Source of the DNA: Trema orientale
Lineage: Eukaryota > Streptophyta > Magnoliopsida > Rosales > Cannabaceae
Reading direction: 5' to 3'
Assembly (NCBI GenBank): GCA_002914845.1
Contig: JXTC01000179.1
Location: 450,957-514,956 of the forward strand
Length of the DNA: 64,000 nucleotides
Shown in pieces: positions 1-13,402 of the stretch. The notes beneath the pieces were generated by a model. It searched no databases. It worked only from the letters and a program-made list of their open reading frames with translations, and was not told the origin of the DNA. The position numbers and the translations under genes are program-made. The stretch's first letter is position 1. Every line of letters starts with the position of its first letter.

Positions 1-844
1 AACCAAGTGAGTGGAATGTACATGGTGCGACCTCAATTCTACCTCAGTTTACGGACATACTTTTCTCATTTACGTCCTCATTTATCTTTTGCATATATTT
101 ATAGGCACACACAACAAATTACAACATTAACTAAGGATAAATTGATCACCACAAATGAATTTGGACACTTGAAGTCGCACCTCGCATGTCGTGTCCTTCC
201 TATTTATCATCTCAATTACTATGGATTAATTTAGAAGGGATACGCCAGACCTTATATTCAAAGCTCACTGAAAATTAATGATGTGATATATATGTTGATC
301 TGTATTCAATACAAAATTAAATATCACCCTCTCTTATTAATAATATCTTTTTCTTTCTCTCAGATCTTTTTCCCTTAAAATAGGCATTTCCCTTAAAATA
401 GGGCATTAGTATGTGTGCCCAAAAAAAAAAAAAAAATCAACATTCAAAATCTCCAAATTATACACTTCTACAATAAGGGATAATATCAAAAAAACCAAAA
501 ACAAAAAAAAAATCATGACTTTTAGTATTTTATTAAAAAATTCACGTATTTTCACTAATATCAAATAAAATATTCTATTGATGTTTTTCTATCAAATTTT
601 ACAGGATCCACGATGGAGCTAATTTGGGCCCAGAGAGCATATGCCCCCCTCAACTTTTTGAAAATTTCATTTTTATCCTAATATTTATAATAATATTCAA
701 TTATATCCTTTATTTGTCTCCCTAAATTTTAATAATGTAAAATTTACTCACAAATTTCATTAAAAAATTCAATAATGCACCTCATTTGTCTCATTGAATT
801 TTATGATTTTTAAAGTTTACTTATATTATCATTAAATAATTAAT
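1..844. other. AT-rich intergenic DNA, no gene seen
   Basis: No reading frame here resembles a protein and no terminal repeats were found. The stretch holds homopolymer A/T runs, for example near 421-436, and precedes the copia fragment. It may be further decayed repeat DNA. Confidence 0.5.
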
Positions 845-1785
845 TTTTTCACACTTTGTTACATGCCAGGATTGCTTTGATATCTGCCTAGTACTCCCAC
901 TGCAAATGCAATGTCAGGTCTAGTACAGACTTNNNNNNNNNNNNNNNNNNNNNNNNNNNNNNNNNNNNNNNNNNNNNNNNNNNNNNNNNNNNNNNNNNNN
1001 NNNNNNNNNNNNNNNNNNNNNNNNNNNNNNNNNNNNNNNNNNNNNNNNNNNNNNNNNNNNNNNNNNNNNNNNNNNNNNNNNNNNNNNNNNNNNNNNNNNN
1101 NNNNNNNNNNNNNNNNNNNNNNNNNNNNNNNNNNNNNNNNNNNNNNNNNNNNNNNNNNTTTCTTTTGGTTTTGTAAACCCATTTACAACCAATGGTTGTA
1201 TGACCAGCTGGCAACTCAACGAGATCCCAAACTTGATTTTTAGCCATAGATTCTATTTCTTCCTTCATGGCATCATACCAAAAAGTAGAGTTTTCTTCAT
1301 TCAAGGCTTGTGAAAACGAGCTAGGATCATTATCAAGTCTAACAGTAGAGTCAGAATCTTGGAGATATACAATATAATCACTAGAAATTGCTGGTTTCCT
1401 TACTCTTGAGGATCTCCTTAAATCAACAGTCTCATTCTCATTAGGTAGAGTTTGAGCTGTAGGCTCTACAGGAGCTTCATTGAGTGATTGTTCTTGAATC
1501 GGTTGCTCCTCAATAAGTTCTAAAGTATTTCTTTGGTAAGAAATAATTATATTATCTTGAAGAGTCAATTTTGAATTTTCCATTCCTTCATGAAATTTAA
1601 TATTTCTAAGAAATTTACTCCCACTCACTTCATGATCCTCTAAAAATTTAGCATTTCTAGCTTCGACAATTCTAGTAGAGTGTGAGGGAAAATAAAACTT
1701 GTACCCTTTGGAGTTCACTGGATAGCCTATAAAATAACCGCTAATTGTTCTTGGGTCTAATTTCTTTAATTGAGGATTGTTTCTT
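845..1785 (-). mobile_element. Ty1/copia retrotransposon pol fragment, interrupted by a 226-base gap
   Basis: On the minus strand, from about 1785 down to 1159, the translation reads as the end of a copia integrase region (GYFIGYPVNSKGYKF, then HSTRIVEARNAKFLED), a linker, and the start of reverse transcriptase (WYDAMKEEIESMAKNQVWDLV, then GCKWVYKTKR). Bases 933-1158 are N. Beyond the gap, 859-932 encodes CTRPDIAFAVGVLGRYQSNPG, which lies just after the reverse transcriptase catalytic core in this family. The two parts are in different frames. No gag, protease, RNase H or LTR is visible. This is a partial, non-functional copy; the family assignment is secure, the lineage is not. Confidence 0.9.
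933..1158. other. Assembly gap (run of N)
   Basis: 226 consecutive N within the copia fragment. The flanking coding segments are normally separated by far more reverse transcriptase sequence than this. Confidence 0.99.
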
Positions 1786-2010
1786 TAGACCTCAGTCTAA
1801 AATATCTTTTAAATCTTGTCCATATTGACTATGCGTGTTTCAAAATGGTCATTTTTATATTTCTGGCTCTAAATTATATTACTAAATTACAAGTTAATTT
1901 GAAGGAAAAAAAAAATATAAAGAGCAAAAAGGAGGGGCACAAAAAAAAAATTAACATTAGATTTTGCCCTCCCTGAAAAAATTTTCTAGCTTCGTCACTG
2001 TCCACATGTA

Positions 2011-2756
2011 TAGAGATGGCAAAATCAGTCAGGCCAAATAGGTTGGCCTGCGGCCAGGCCTGGCTCGATACGCAATGGAAGTAGGGCCTGACTGGGCCTA
2101 TATATCTAGGCCCACCGGCCCAGCCCGGCAAAAATAATTTTTTTTTTAAATGTTATAATAAATAAATTTAAATAAAAAAAATTTTCCAATACTTATAAAT
2201 ACACATTCTCACACTCTTTTTTTCACACTTTCAAATTTCAACCTAATTCTAAATAATTTTCTTAAGATTTTTGTATTAAAATTTTTTTTATCAATTATTC
2301 AACTTAAATACTTATAACTTATTTAATTATTTTTAAATTTTTTTCCATAGAAAAAATTATAATATATTATTTATTTTTTNATTTTCTTAAGATTTTTGTA
2401 TTAAAATTTTTTTTATCAATTATTCAACTTAAATACTTATAACTTATTTAATTATTTTTAAATTTTTATCCATAGAAAAAATTATAATATATTATTTATT
2501 TTTTCATATATTTTATTTTTAAATTTCTAATATTTTTAACTAATTATACATATAATAATCTTATTTTTTTATATTTTTTAATTTTTTAAAGCGGGTCAAG
2601 TACGGGCCGGTACGAGTTGACCCGTCTTGGCACGTTCCGGGCCCGGCCCACCTAGGAGCTCGGCAGGCCTACAGGCCAGACTGGGTTCGCCTTTTAAATT
2701 TTCGAGCAGGGCCGACCCATCCTTGTAGGCTCGACCCGCCCATTTTGCCACATCTA
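2011..2756. mobile_element. Non-autonomous hAT-type element with intact 8-bp target-site duplication
   Basis: The element starts TAGAGATGGCAAAA and ends TTTTGCCACATCTA, imperfect terminal inverted repeats of the kind found in hAT elements. It is bracketed by a perfect 8-bp direct repeat, CACATGTA, at 2003-2010 and 2757-2764. Both ends are rich in GGCCCGGCC-like words (about 2040-2125 and 2590-2745) around an AT-rich core with no coding capacity. The internal single N at 2380 and the duplicated block next to it are probably an assembly error. A truncated relative lies at 26178-26483. Confidence 0.85.
2255..2505. repeat. 125-bp direct duplication on either side of a single N
   Basis: Bases 2255-2379 are repeated almost exactly at 2381-2505, with one N at 2380. 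Two overlapping contig ends joined without merging is the simplest explanation, not a biological tandem repeat. Confidence 0.85.
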
Positions 2757-3151
2757 CACATGTAGATTTAAAATTGGAATTAAAATCATTAAAAGTGAAT
2801 AATTTTAACTTTTGAATTCAAATAACAAAACTTAAAAAAATAACTTTTGTGTGTTTGAAAGCTAAAACTATTAGATTCCTAAGAGATTACAGAACATTTT
2901 TTCGTCTAGATGGTTCTCTTCTGGCTATTTTTGTAAATGCCAACAGACAATTTTAAAGAATAAAGACGTTTATACAATAATTTAAAATTTCAATTTTGAC
3001 GGTATATATAAATTTGATGAGATTTGATTAAAAAACATAAATTAAAAGTTTTATTTGACATTAATGAAAATGCGTGAGTTTTTCTTTTTTCTTTTTTGAT
3101 AAAAGGCTAAAGACTCCCTCTAAAATAATTATTATTTTCTCATTTTATAAG

Positions 3152-3287
3152 AGTAATGATATGACTAGCTCAAGTGGTTTGGTGTACGAATATATGCATG
3201 TGATTCCAAGTTTTTCTTGTATTATCCTCACCACATAATGTTACATGTCAATCTCTCATCAGTAGTCTCTATACCAATATACCATTA
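3152..3287. mobile_element. Short element with 13-bp flanking direct repeats
   Basis: A 136-bp insert is flanked by perfect copies of CTCATTTTATAAG at 3139-3151 and 3288-3300. Its ends are short inverted repeats (AGTAATGATAT and ATACCATTA). The interior has a tRNA A-box-like sequence, TAGCTCAAGTGG, but only a poor B-box. The long direct repeats suggest a SINE remnant, while the inverted ends suggest a small MITE. Confidence 0.5.
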
Positions 3288-3525
3288 CTCATTTTATAAG
3301 TGCATACCATAATTTCCATGGTGAAATGAGTCAAAGTCACGTATTCATGTCATATATACAAGTTTTTTATTTTCAGTAAATATTTATATGTACAATGGTT
3401 GCTACAAAAGCAATGCTAGAAATGCAAAAAAAATAAATAAATAAATAAATACATTACATCAACAGAAGTTACCTCATACATACATACATACACACCCTTA
3501 TTAGACACCATAATATTTCTTTTGC

Positions 3526-3533
3526 TATAAATA
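3526..3533 (+). promoter_or_regulatory. TATA box of the first small membrane-protein gene
   Basis: TATAAATA lies 62 bp upstream of the ATG at 3595, leaving room for a transcription start near 3557 and a short 5' leader. Confidence 0.6.
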
Positions 3534-3594
3534 CATTATATGTCTTAATTTTCAAACGAATACCTCCTGGAATTCATGTAAAAGGGCCCCCAAA

Positions 3595-3987
3595 ATGGCC
3601 TACGGAAGAAGAAGCACAACCACCTCTATCTTAGAGGTGTTCTCTCTAAATCCTCTGCCGTACCCTGTTCTGCTCATTCTTGCAGTCGCTTCAATCTTTC
3701 TCGGCATATCATGGTACTTCTCGTACGAGGAAGCCGTAGAAAGCGCCGAAGAGCAACTCAGTTGGGCTCTTTTTGTCGTACCAATACTTCTTTTACTCGT
3801 CGTTCGTTGGTTGTCATCTATGGAGAATCCTGATGCTCTCTTTGCCACGTCACCATGGGATCGTCGCCGGAGAACCCATCACCGGCCGTCGGAGGGAAGC
3901 TCGCCGTGGGGTGTGGCTGCTTTGATCGTTCTCTTACTTGTTTTGCTTCAGTACCAATCTATCTTCCGTGATAGTTGGTTAATATAG
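3595..3987 (+). CDS. Small three-helix membrane protein, paralogue 1
   Basis: A single-exon gene for a 130-residue protein of unknown function. Three hydrophobic segments are visible at about residues 22-43, 54-73 and 105-120. A basic, polar loop (DRRRRTHHRPSEG) sits between helices two and three. The signature SSPWGV followed by a leucine/valine-rich helix and YQS is shared with the gene at 5865-6281. A TATA box lies 62 bp upstream of the ATG. From memory it resembles uncharacterised plant transmembrane proteins such as At2g21180, which in Arabidopsis also lies beside the triosephosphate isomerase gene. Subcellular location cannot be read from the sequence. The coding call is strong because paralogue and promoter agree. 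Confidence 0.8.
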   Translation: MAYGRRSTTTSILEVFSLNPLPYPVLLILAVASIFLGISWYFSYEEAVESAEEQLSWALFVVPILLLLVVRWLSSMENPDALFATSPWDRRRRTHHRPSEGSSPWGVAALIVLLLVLLQYQSIFRDSWLI

Positions 3988-4335
3988 TACAATATAACTA
4001 AATCACGAATAGAATATCAATTTATATATATATATATTTTTGGTTTCTTGTAATTAGTTTTTCATGTTTATGTTGTAAATACCAGAACTGGGTTTTTGTT
4101 TTTGTTTTTTTTAATAATTGTTGAATATGGTGATGGTGGTATGGTCTTGTGTATATAAGAGTGTTTATACAGATGTAATGAATACAGAATTACCTATCTT
4201 GATCTTGATTAAGTATATTCAGATTTTCTTTCTGTGAGTGGATTCAATATAGATTAAAGTTTTCTAATGACGAGAATCTTGTTTTTCTGGTTGCTTTCTT
4301 TAATTCTGTCAAAAAACATTAATTTAAGGGGAGTA

Positions 4336-5168
4336 ATGGAATGGCAATGGGGCGGATGGGGACGGTTTTTTAATTACCATCCCCATTCCCGAAAGTCAAT
4401 CACAATACCATACTCGCCCCATTAACCATTCTTTTAGATGCAGGGACGGTGCGAGTATTAACCAATGGATAACGGGAAAAACCGCGGTTACCCATTACTC
4501 ATTGATAATATTAAAATATTAAAAAATTAAGATGAAAATACTAAATCCTTTTCATAATCAACAAAATATTAAACACAACAATATACTAATAATTTTTAAA
4601 CTCTAAAATTTAAATATATAAGTACGTATAACTCTCCAAAATCATTATTTTACCAAAGATATAATAATATAAAGGGCGCGTCTATAGTAAGGCATGACCC
4701 TACATAGGGACGCCCCTACCGTAGCCATCCCCTAATATAAATAGTATAAAATTAAGGGGATGGCTACGGTAAAGGCGTCCCTACGTAGGGTCATGCCTTA
4801 ATTATCATTGGATGGGAATTTGTGGGAAATAACGGGAATCTGTGGAGAATCTATTTATATACAGATTCCCATCCAACGGTGAATAGACAGGGCCCTACGT
4901 AGGGGCACCCCTACTGTAGACGCGCCCTAAAATTAAATAGATATTTATATGTATAATAATTTTTCTATGTAAATATATATATCGGGGCGGGTATATCGGG
5001 GCGGATACGGTGCGGATTATACTAATACCGTCCCCGTACCATACCTGCATATTAACGGTACGGTTATTCCCCGTCTCGGTCATTTTTCCCGCTTGAGCGG
5101 TTTTTCTCCTCCCCATTCGGATCGGATAACCACGGATACCCGTAATTATGGGTTATATTGCCATCCCT
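4336..5168. mobile_element. Non-autonomous hAT-like element (GGGGCGG family) with near-perfect 8-bp target duplication
   Basis: The left end ATGGAATGGCAAT and the right end ATTGCCATCCCT form imperfect inverted repeats, flanked by GGGGAGTA (4328-4335) and AGGGAGTA (5169-5176), an 8-bp direct repeat with one mismatch. Subterminal regions are GC-rich with GGGGCGG and CCCCATTC words; the core is AT-rich. No coding capacity. A second, hairpin-forming element is nested within it. Confidence 0.75.
4674..4929. mobile_element. Nested foldback element with long internal hairpin
   Basis: The ends, GGGCGCGTCTATAGTA (from 4674) and TACTGTAGACGCGCCC (to 4928), are inverted repeats with one mismatch. Inside, 4688-4736 and 4751-4800 form an inverted repeat of about 49 bp with three mismatches and one indel, separated by a short loop. 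No convincing target-site duplication was found. It looks like a small MITE inserted into the hAT-like element. Confidence 0.7.
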
Positions 5169-5176
5169 AGGGAGTA

Positions 5177-5864
5177 TTGTAGAAGCTCCCCTAATTTAAA
5201 TACTAAGGAAAACATTGTTCAATTTTCACAAGTCATATCACATATGAATATGATCTACACCTATAGTGCATAATAGCATGCTTTGCGCGTTGCTTTGTTT
5301 TGGAAGTAATAATTGTCCAAAAGACAAGTAATCACAAACTTGAATATCAAGATAAACTAAATTTCTATTTCAGAATGGTGATGATGATGAAATTAAAGCA
5401 GCAAAGAGAGTCCTAATCAGTTAAAACGATCAAAGGTGGATCCACCTTTTTCTAACCACTATTTTAGCAGATGGCACGGATCTAAATGGCTCAAATTTTT
5501 TTTCTTTCCGGAACCAAAATTTCCATGAATATCTCTTGGACTCGATAGAATGTGTCCAATATGGATGAACGGTTTAAAATGTCTATTTCAGTCGCTAAAG
5601 TATTGTCGCAGTGGCAAACATTTTGTGGCAAGGTTTGACAAATGCACGTTATTATTGAATTATACAAACCTACCCACAGTCCTAGTGGGTCCATTTTCGT
5701 CATGCCCACTACAATCAGCAATGATAGGAAGTTTCACTTTGACGCATTCAAATTTATATGCATAAATAGAAGAAAGTGACGGTGATCCAATGGCCACAAA
5801 AGTGAAAAACAAAGAGAAACCAAGAGAATTATACATTTAATATAACTAACTAAGCTAATTATAG
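5177..5864. other. Spacer between convergent membrane-protein genes
   Basis: Contains the 3' flank of the minus-strand gene. No other gene, terminal repeat or RNA gene was recognised; short reading frames on both strands have no family resemblance. Confidence 0.5.
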
Positions 5865-6281
5865 CTAATCTGAACTCCAAATAGGTCCAAACCACTTGGA
5901 ATGAAATGAAGACTGGTAAGAAAGCAAAACCAAGAGCAGCGCAACGAAGAAGGCGACTCCCCATGGCGAGCTCCCTGCTAATTGCATTGGCGTGTCAGGC
6001 CGTGGACGACGAAAGCGGAAGTTGAATAACCCACTTGAGGAATATGAAGCCATGAAAACTATCAACAAAACAGGCAACAAAAACATGAAGAGCTGGAAGT
6101 TGACGGCTGTTTGTTGCAACTGGGCTTTGTAGCCGGTGTATTGAGAAAGCCAGAGTAAGACCATTACGATAGAAAATATGGCAAGCAAATGAAAAGATGG
6201 TGCGGAGATGGAGGCCACGGTTTGGCTTGTCCATCCCTGCTTCCATTGTGGACCTCTCCGCTTGGGGTAGAACCACTCCAT
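5865..6281 (-). CDS. Small three-helix membrane protein, paralogue 2
   Basis: A single-exon gene for 138 residues, related to the gene at 3595-3987. Hydrophobic segments lie at about residues 30-49, 62-81 and 108-123. The conserved SSPWGV motif precedes the last helix, which ends LLSYQSSFHSKWF. The N-terminus (MEWFYPKRRGPQWKQGW) differs from the paralogue. The ATG was chosen because a TATA box lies 44 bp upstream and because it gives the paralogue-like length; a longer frame from 6447 is a different, overlapping frame and is rejected. Function and location are unknown. The two genes are tail-to-tail, so they arose by inverted duplication or by later rearrangement of a tandem pair. Confidence 0.8.
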   Translation of the reverse strand: MEWFYPKRRGPQWKQGWTSQTVASISAPSFHLLAIFSIVMVLLWLSQYTGYKAQLQQTAVNFQLFMFLLPVLLIVFMASYSSSGLFNFRFRRPRPDTPMQLAGSSPWGVAFFVALLLVLLSYQSSFHSKWFGPIWSSD

Positions 6282-6324
6282 TTCTCTCCCACTCTTGTAT
6301 CTCAGTCTGGCTTATACACAAGGA

Positions 6325-6332
6325 TTTATATA
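6325..6332 (-). promoter_or_regulatory. TATA box of the second small membrane-protein gene
   Basis: On the minus strand the sequence reads TATATAAA, 44 bp upstream of the ATG at 6281, implying a very short 5' leader. Confidence 0.55.
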
Positions 6333-6956
6333 TAAGATGTGAATATAAGCTTGGTTTGCTTTTGGTGATGTATGCTTGCTTTGGCATATATGCTTTGAGT
6401 GAGGGATCTACCTGACAAACTTTCACTTTGGACTGATACCCACTCAAGTGTTTGATGCCAATTGTAACCTTAACATGGAGGATTAACCATGGACTTTAGT
6501 TACTTTACTCGTTAAGTGAAAAAGAACCAGGGCAATGGATGACGATTGCCACGTGGGATGACGAGCTTTGATCAAGAAAGGTTAGCTTATAGCATAAGTC
6601 TTAAGACTGGTAGTCTGGTACAGGCTGTTGTGTTGTACCAATGTTGAAATCAAATAACTTACCACACTGATAGAAAACGAGAAGCCTCAAAATACAATAC
6701 AGTTCCTAATATATGCCAACATACATATATTCTGATTAGAAATCATTTATGCACCACTGTGTTGTTCTTCCATGGAAATGAAATAATATTCTTCCCAATG
6801 AGAGAGGAAAAAAAATTCAAAATTGATACGGAACTCAATACAACGAAATTGACTCGTACATTTCTCATGTTATGCTTGTACTGAGTTCTCTTCCCTTATT
6901 TTGAGGTGGCAAAGAAAACCAAAGAAAATTGCGCTCGAAGATAATACCATACTAAA

Positions 6957-10022
<3,066 letters not shown>

Positions 10023-10140
10023 GCCTTCCTTACTCGATGAAAGAAACACTATTGCTTTTCTTTTCTTTTCTTTTTTTTCCCCTTAAATAAATAAACTGGA
10101 GTTAGCTGTTTTTTTCCTATACGTTGGAAGCAAGAACACA

Positions 10141-10162
10141 GAGAGAGAGAGAGAGAGAGAGA
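10141..10162. repeat. (GA)n microsatellite upstream of the TIM gene
   Basis: Eleven GA units, read as CT on the coding strand, about 120 bp before the TIM start codon. It is probably in the 5' leader or core promoter, where pyrimidine-rich tracts are common in plants. Confidence 0.9.
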
Positions 10163-10202
10163 AGCTTTTTACTTGTGGTGTTCCGCTGGGGTTTTATGGA
10201 AG

Positions 10203-10386
10203 AATAATGCTATAGGGGCATCAGTGGTGCCCAGTACCACAGTGATGCGTCAGTCTGTCATTGCTTAATCATAATTATAATTTAAGTGGGGTCCATGTGG
10301 GACCCAATTTATTAATTAAATCATCTAGTTACAAACAGACAAGTCACTGTGGTGCTGGACACCACTGGTGCCCCATAGCATTGCTC
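10203..10386. mobile_element. MITE with about 40-bp terminal inverted repeats (family A)
   Basis: The left end AATGCTATAGGGGCATCAG and the right end, read in reverse complement as AATGCTATGGGGCACCAG, are inverted repeats that continue through CCAGTACCACAGTGA / CCAGCACCACAGTGA. The core is AT-rich and non-coding. A diverged copy is at 38506-38688. The target-site duplication is too short to assign a superfamily. Confidence 0.75.
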
Positions 10387-10390
10387 TTTA

Positions 10391-13300
10391 TGGAATGGCC
10401 AAGCCAAAAAGGGAGACACTTCCTCACGCGGCTTTCTAGCGCGTTCTACGCACGCCACCAACCACCCTACTCTTCTTTTTTCTTTTTTTTTTTTCTTGCA
10501 GTTTGCCAAAAGGTCCAAAGGTGAAAGGCCAAGTTTAATGATTATTTTCTTCCTTGATTTGAATTATGTCATTTTTTTTTGAAAAAAAAAATATTGTTTT
10601 GTTTTCATCATTACTCAAGTAAAAGCACGACAAAATATCTTTATTTTAAGGTTTAATTATAGTAATGCAATACTTCTCGAATTATACCAATGGTACTATT
10701 TTGCTCTTTGAATTTTCAATTTATATAGCAAATTGTTCATGAATTGTGCAATTGTTATAACAATAGCCTTTTCGTCACAGATCATAAATTTTTTAAACGA
10801 AAAACAGTCTTGTACAAAGTATATAACTGGGCATTGTTTAGTCCTTAGAGTTGGAATCTTATTATCGACGTAATTACTAAATTGTGTGCTTTGCACATGA
10901 CTCATTTCATTTTAAAATTTAACATTTTGTGATAAAAGGACTACTGCTGAAATAATTACATAATTCTTCCTATTCTACTGTATAATTTGAAAATTCAGAA
11001 TCTCGTTCTTTGTCATACTTACCAAGTTTTATGCTTTTGTAAATGACTCATTTTCATTAAAGATTCATTACTAAAATAATTGCATAGTCTACTTTATAAG
11101 TTCAAAGTTCAAGCCTTCAAGGGCCTAAGTGACATAACAAGTATAATTCAGATATTATTAATATAGTTAAACCTTATTTTACGGGTGTAAATGATTTATG
11201 TTTTGTTATCTTTTGCAATCTATGAATGTTTTTTTTCTATATAACAAATATATATATATATATAAGACAACTTTTTTTTCTTTTGAATTTTAAACAATAC
11301 TAAATTTACTACGTTTTCCAAGTAAACTCCACAATACTATATTTTGTAATAAGAATATATAATGTGGGGGTAAATGTGGAGAATGGAAAAGAGACTCTTA
11401 AGCCTTAAATATTTCTTTATAAATTATAATATCAGTTTCGAATATCTTCATTAGGAATCAAGACTATTTTCTGGCCTTATTAATAATAAAAAGCCTCCTT
11501 CCAAAAATAAAAAATAAAAGAAAAAAACTCTAATGGATAGTAATGTCTTTCTCATTGTTTAGTAGGTGCTTTCGACGCGTTTGAAATGCGGTTGGACTTC
11601 ACATCTTCGTATTGACGTAATACTAGTAATATCCGGTAGCTCACGGTTGCAGGTGTCACTGTCTTTCAACGAGAAGGCACTTATGGGAAGGTAGGCCTTG
11701 ACCTACACATAACGTCGTCGTTTGTTGCTTTCCTTACCGGCATGAGCAATAGTAGCAAAGGTTGTTTCACATTGTGCCACGTGGTACAAGGTAAAAAAAA
11801 CCCACTAGGATGTGGATGGAGTGGTGTGTGAATCTTCACCCAAATATGTGGTCAATGGCTATGTTGATTGTGGACCTGCCTGTCTTTACGTTCTAGAGTT
11901 CAATTCTGTATTAAAAGCTAATACACAGATATTCATCAAAGTCAAGAACTTAGTTTTATGGTCCTAACATTAGCTTTCACTATAGGGGAAAAAAATTCTC
12001 TTTTTTCTTATAGAGAATAAGAAGATTTATTTGCTCAATAAAACAATAATCAAAGAGCAAGCGGCTGAATCTTTCTATGTTAAGGTGATTAGATTTAACG
12101 TGAAAAACATGAAGGTTCAGCTGTCTTTGATCAAGTAGTTGGTCCACCTAACCTCTAATGAACAAACAAACACAGTTGTCATCAACTTCTACAACTTCAT
12201 TCTTTTTTTTTTTTTCGATTGACTGACGGAAAAGGAACCGCACTCTCTCTTTTTAAAGCAAATAAATTTTATCTTTTTAACTGTATTCTTTGGCTCAACC
12301 AGAAGAACCACTCTAAAACGTCAAATGGGATGTAAGCAAACAAGAGAAAGACACTTGCAAACCTTATCAGCAGCTTCATTAAAACTCTCGGTGCAAACCA
12401 AGAAACAGTTATTACAGTTGCGGTGATGAGATAAGATTTGGTCACCTGTGTTCTCATTCCTCGTGCACCTTTTAATGTTCCAGAGTGACAACATTAGAAT
12501 TTAAGGCAACCATGTATTTCAATATTGACATCTAATCGTGCTCTAAAACGCTATTTTATATTATTTATGGCCTTCATTTGGACATTTAAGTCGCATCCAT
12601 TTACTCCTTAAGATAAAACCGTCATTTAGACAAACCTCACTCACGTCTTTTTCAGCATTCAAGTCTTTTTTGTAAGTTTATGCCAGCAATACTATCATTT
12701 ATGGTCCTTCCACAACACACCATACTTTTATCTGGCACTCTAACCATACTTTCTCACCCTTTTAGAGAAAGAAGTTTGCAACTCAGACAAACGCCATAAA
12801 ACTCCCTATGCCCCCGCCCACCATGTAGACATGCTTAAAATCCATTGTTGTTTTAGCATAACCCACAAACATTCTATAACATTGTCCTAGTTGGATACCA
12901 AGACTGCTACTAATAATAATCATCTATAAGACATCCTCCAATCCTAAGTTGGATAGTTTCCAGCCACATTATCTGTATTCGAATATAAAAATCAGAAGCA
13001 AATCAATCTTGATAACCTTTGTCCAATACATCTTTGTTACTTAAAACGTCTTAGCATTTACAAATCAACTTAAAGCATATTCCTGGCCAAGAACAACAGA
13101 TTCATGAATGCATATGAACCACCGTTCTTGCTACATTCATGCAAGCGAGACCTGGCAAAATACCCAAGTTAACATTAACCAATAATAGCATAAGGATCCA
13201 CCTTAGTAACATAATAAGTGGTTCAACTAGGAGGGAGATCAAATATTCCAAGAAATCAAACAATGTCAATCAGTGAAATCAAACAAAGAGGTCCAGACAA

Positions 13301-13402
13301 AAACAAATGGATTGGATTAGTAGCAACAGATGTAAGATCAGTACGCTCAAGTGATAAGAAACAAAACCTGTTTTGTTAGGTTTCTTTGACTTCGTCTCTT
13401 TG
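10391..13402. other. Spacer between TIM and bHLH genes
   Basis: AT-rich, no gene recognised. Bases about 10650-11180 belong to a degenerate dispersed repeat also seen at 42770-43265. At 11711-11723 lies the 13-mer AACGTCGTCGTTT, found exactly in two other intergenic regions of the window. The rest holds only unsupported short frames. Confidence 0.5.

Noticed and set aside
5995-6447. 150-residue minus-strand frame overlapping the second membrane-protein gene
   Set aside because: It is an offset frame of 5865-6281. The frame matching the paralogue and the TATA box is the shorter one.
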